Source: Streptomyces griseochromogenes (lineage in GTDB: Bacteria; Actinomycetota; Actinomycetes; Streptomycetales; Streptomycetaceae). From it: a stretch of 64,000 bases of DNA. Each line of letters starts with the position of its first letter. Within the stretch, counting starts at the first letter, position 1. The notes under the pieces were generated by a model that was given only the letters and a program-made list of their open reading frames with translations, was not told the origin of the DNA and searched no databases. Below, piece by piece: positions 61,112 to 64,000 of the stretch. The translations under genes and the position numbers were made by a program. The stretch lies in contig NZ_CP016279.1 in assembly GCF_001542625.1 (NCBI RefSeq), positions 6,696,001 through 6,760,000 on the forward strand. The letters run 5' to 3'.

Positions 61112-62086
61112 GCGAGGGATACGCCCGCCACGACGGCCACGCCGCCCCGCTCCGCGAGCGCGTCGACCCGCTTTCCGGCCGCCCACGCCGGTGCGCTCGC
61201 CACGGTCCTGCACGGTCTCGGCGACGGTCTGGCGCACGCGGGCCGATACGAGGACGCGGCAGAGGTGACGGTCCGAGCCGCGGTCATTCGCGCGAGCCTC
61301 GCCGAGACCGACCTGCTGACGTTCGGACCGGGCCTTGCTACGTCGCTGCACGTTCTCGGCGACTACCGCAGGCGGCAGAACCGGTGGCCGGAAGCGTGCG
61401 CCTGCTACCAGAAAGCCGTGGACGTCCGGCGGCGACTCACCGAGATCAGTCCTTCCGACCACGAACACCTCCTCCCCTTCTCTCTCCACGTTCTCGGAGC
61501 GGCACTTGCCGTCGTCGGCAGCCACGAACAGGGCCGTACGGCCGTCGGAGAGGCCGTGTCGATCCGGCGGCGCCTCGCCCGGTCGGATCCGCGTCAGCAC
61601 GCACGGGACCTGGCATTTTCGCTGGTCTGCCTCGGGGGCATCCTGGGGGCCCTGGACCGCGTTTTGGAGGCGTGGGCGGTCGCGGACGAAGCTCTGCTGA
61701 TGCGCGACCGGTTTCCCGGAAGCAGCCCGGACCACTTCGAGCCGGACCTCGCCGGCCTGCTGTCCACGCTGGGTTTCAACCTGGCGCGCACGCACCCGGG
61801 GGAACGCGAGCTCGCGGTGAGGATCACCGAGAGGGCCGTGGACATGTACCGGCTCGTGGCAGGCCATGATCCCTCCGCCCATCGGGAGGGGCTTGCCCTG
61901 ACGCTGCACGATCTCGGCAGACGGCTGTTCGAAGTCGGCCGTCCCCACGACGCCGCCGCCGCTGCCGAGGAGTCCGTCGGCCTGTGGCGCGACCTCGCCG
62001 CGGCCGACCTCACCCTACGGAGCCGGCTTGCGGCCGCGTCACATGACCTCATGGCATTCCGGCGCCAGACGGAGCGGCAACGGTGA
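61112..62086 (+). pseudogene. TPR repeat protein, N-terminally damaged
   Basis: The open reading frame starts with GTG at 61265 (273 residues), but TPR homology in the same frame extends back to about 61184 (ALATVLHGLGDGLAHAGRYE) with no start codon before a stop at 61109. A different frame encodes the expected upstream part (GYARHDGHAAPLRERVDPL), indicating a frameshift near 61170. The remaining units (LATSLHVLGDYRRRQNRWPE, HVLGAALAVVGSHEQGRTAV, FSLVCLGGILGALDRVLEAW, LTLHDLGRRLFEVGRPHDAA) are good tetratricopeptides. A truncated product from the GTG may still be made. Confidence 0.6.
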
Positions 62087-62610
62087 GCGGGTCGGCGGTC
62101 CCACCGTGCGGGGGCCCGTGCTCGCCGCCCATCCGAGCGGGCTGTGGCTGAGTGGCCCGCAATGGCCGCTCGCCATTCGTGTCAGGCGGATGCGCCGATC
62201 GTGCGAGAGCGCTTGAGCACGCGACGCGACGCCGAGCGGGCGACGGGTCACGGCCGAGGGGCGACCGTCGGCGTCGTGGACGCCGTTGCGGGCTCGCGGG
62301 CGGGCAGCGGGCGGCGGCATGGATCTCCCGGCGGTGCGCGGCAGGCGCGGGGCATCGGGCGGACGCCGTGGACGGAACGCGGATGTCACTGAGTACCTGA
62401 AGGAGGTCGGTCAGCGCGCGGGCGCCTGAGCCCGGTCCGACGGACGACCCGTTGCCGCCCTGTTCCCTCTCCTGGCCGTGCGCCATGGCACGCACGCGTG
62501 CTTCGTGCAGTGGGGCGCGCGGATCGTGCAGGAATTCACGCGGATGTCATTCGCATACTCGGTGACTCAAGGGACCGACGCGACCGGATGACACGCGGAG
62601 GCAGAGTTCA
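62087..62610. other. Intergenic region before the hydroxyquinol-pathway fusion
   Basis: No gene with a ribosome site. The last 100 bases (around GGATGTCATTCGCATACTCG) are AT-richer and likely contain the promoter. No regulator gene lies next to it inside the window. Confidence 0.4.
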
Positions 62611-64000
62611 ATGCGGACGTTCGTCTACACATCTCACCCCTCACGGGTGGTCTTCGGGGCCGGCACGGTCGGCCGACTCGGCGAGGAGGTCGAGCGGCTC
62701 GGCTGCTCGCGGGTGCTGCTGCTGGCCGGCGGGCCCCTGGCGGGAGCCTCCGCACGGGTGCGCCAGGCGCTCGGCGGTCTCCTGGCGGCGGAGTTCGACG
62801 GCGCGGCCATGCACACTCCGGTGGAGGTGACCGAACAGGCCCTCGACCTGCTCAGGAAGTCGTCCGTGGACGGCATCGTCGCCGTCGGGGGCGGTTCGAC
62901 GACGGGTCTGTCGAAGGCACTGGCCCTGCGCACGGGACTGCCGCAGGTGATCCTGCCGACCACGTACGCCGGCTCCGAGGTGACCCCTGTCCTCGGCGAG
63001 ACCCGGGACGGACGCAAGGTCACCCGGTCCTCTCCGGAGATCCTGCCCGAGACTGTCGTCTACGACGTCGACTTCACCCTCACCCTGCCGCTGTCCCTGA
63101 CGGTCACGAGCGGCGTCAACGCTCTCGCCCACGCCGTCGAGGCCCTGTACTCCGCCGACGCGAACCCGGTCACCGACCGACAGGCCCTCGACGCGATCTC
63201 CCGCATCGCCCGGGCGCTGCCCCGCCTCGCCGCCGACCCGGCCGACCTGGAGGCGCGCGCCGACCTGCTGCGCGCGGCCTGGCTCGCGGGGACCTGCCTC
63301 GCCACGGTGGGTATGGGCCTGCACCACAAGCTGTGCCACACCCTGGGCGGCAGCTTCGATCTGCCGCACGCCGAGACGCACACCGTCGTACTGCCGCACG
63401 CCATCGCCTACAACGCGCCCGCGGTGCCCGGTGTGATGCGCCGCATCGCCGACGCCCTGGGCGTGCCCGACGCCCCCGGCGGCGTCTACGACCTGATCGC
63501 CTCCCTGGGCGGCCCCACCTCGCTGCGCGACCTCGGCATGCCGCAGTCCGGCCTGGCCCGCGCGGCCGAGCTGGCCACGTCGACGCCGTACCCGAACCCG
63601 CGCGAGCTGACCACCGAGGGCATCGCGGAGCTGCTGGCCGACGCCTGGCACGGACGCCGCCCCGAGGGTCCGCCCACCACGGAGGCCAAGGCGGCCCGTC
63701 TCACCGAACAGGTCGTGGCCAGCTTCGCGCAGGCGCCCGACGCGCGCGTGGGCACCCTGCTCAGCGACCTGGTCCGGCATCTGCACACCTTCGTCGCGGC
63801 CAATGACGTCACCGACGCGGAATGGCAGTACGCCATCGACTTCCTCACCCGCACCGGCGAGAGCTGCAGCCAGACCCGCCAGGAGTTCGTGCTGCTGTCG
63901 GACACGCTCGGTGTCTCCAGTGCCGTGGATCTGCTCACCAACTCCCGTACGCCCCTCACCACTCCGTCCGCCGTGCTCGGCCCCTTCTACATGGAGGGCC
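62611..64000 (+). CDS. Maleylacetate reductase-hydroxyquinol 1,2-dioxygenase fusion (cut by window edge)
   Basis: GGAGG stands nine bases before the ATG, and the frame is open for 463 residues to the window end. Residues 1-355 are an iron-type alcohol dehydrogenase of the maleylacetate reductase family (RVVFGAGTVGRLGEEVERLG, IVAVGGGSTTGLSKALALRT, LPTTYAGSEVTPVLGETRDG, HHKLCHTLGGSFDLPHAETH with metal His). From about 361 a second domain starts, LTEQVVASFAQAPD, then FLTRTGESCSQTRQEFVLLS and SAVLGPFYMEG, the N-terminal part of intradiol hydroxyquinol dioxygenases. The dioxygenase opens hydroxyquinol to maleylacetate, which the reductase turns into 3-oxoadipate: consecutive steps of the resorcinol/hydroxyquinol pathway. 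Iron ligands lie beyond the edge. Confidence 0.9.
   Translation, partial: MRTFVYTSHPSRVVFGAGTVGRLGEEVERLGCSRVLLLAGGPLAGASARVRQALGGLLAAEFDGAAMHTPVEVTEQALDLLRKSSVDGIVAVGGGSTTGLSKALALRTGLPQVILPTTYAGSEVTPVLGETRDGRKVTRSSPEILPETVVYDVDFTLTLPLSLTVTSGVNALAHAVEALYSADANPVTDRQALDAISRIARALPRLAADPADLEARADLLRAAWLAGTCLATVGMGLHHKLCHTLGGSFDLPHAETHTVVLPHAIAYNAPAVPGVMRRIADALGVPDAPGGVYDLIASLGGPTSLRDLGMPQSGLARAAELATSTPYPNPRELTTEGIAELLADAWHGRRPEGPPTTEAKAARLTEQVVASFAQAPDARVGTLLSDLVRHLHTFVAANDVTDAEWQYAIDFLTRTGESCSQTRQEFVLLSDTLGVSSAVDLLTNSRTPLTTPSAVLGPFYMEG

Noticed and set aside
1..64000. CRISPR arrays, tRNA genes, intact transposases or integrase genes
   Set aside because: None seen: no regularly spaced repeats with unique spacers, no cloverleaf-like sequence found by eye, and no transposase or recombinase motifs.

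Overview
The window is very GC-rich, with strong third-position GC bias, many GTG starts and ATGA/GTGA start-stop overlaps. Its gene families (PadR, CGNR, GlxA, SpoIIE phosphatases with C-terminal ATPase domains, FHA/kinase cassettes, GH92) are typical of a streptomycete chromosome. I saw no rRNA, tRNA, CRISPR array, intact insertion sequence or plasmid backbone. Several decayed gene pieces (DUF418, an ECF sigma region 4, a ketosynthase, an MMPL transporter, a TPR gene) point to an accessory, arm-like chromosomal region.

Left end (1-3441, minus strand): a three-gene unit of a 476-residue Gly-rich repeat protein with a short helical leader-like head, a zinc-ribbon/FHA/PqqD-like/M50 membrane metalloprotease, and the start of a Ser/Thr kinase. 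It resembles a peptide-maturation or signalling system and is the strongest candidate for an undescribed system. Next (4024-10279, plus) is a tightly packed operon: small membrane protein, GMC oxidoreductase, cyclooxygenase-like haem peroxidase and a trypsin/alpha-beta-hydrolase fusion.

10.4-31.5 kb is a mosaic of short units: a leaderless membrane protein; a decayed patch; a PadR/acyl-CoA dehydrogenase pair with a perfect palindromic operator; a CGNR regulator; an NmrA/MFS pair; a FadR-type regulator fused to gluconokinase next to mannonate dehydratase; a TetR gene with twin operators facing an SRPBCC/DUF2867 gene; a secreted trypsin; a dead ketosynthase; a second TetR gene with an alpha/beta hydrolase.

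31.7-48.1 kb holds three large SpoIIE/PP2C phosphatases (a fourth lies at 54.7 kb), a CobW metallochaperone behind a Zur-like box, an orphan lipoprotein solute-binding protein, and a translationally coupled cluster (GlxA regulator, TPP enzyme, SRPBCC protein, KAS III-like enzyme) that looks like a small uncharacterised biosynthetic pathway.

48.1-64.0 kb holds phosphoketolase, then a GntR gene with two palindromic operators in its promoter that is coupled to a single-chain TmpA-TmpB-like phosphonate oxygenase, a small ABC-type ATPase, a GNAT-AAA+ fusion, a secreted GH92 alpha-mannosidase, a damaged TPR gene, and a maleylacetate reductase fused to hydroxyquinol 1,2-dioxygenase that runs off the right edge.
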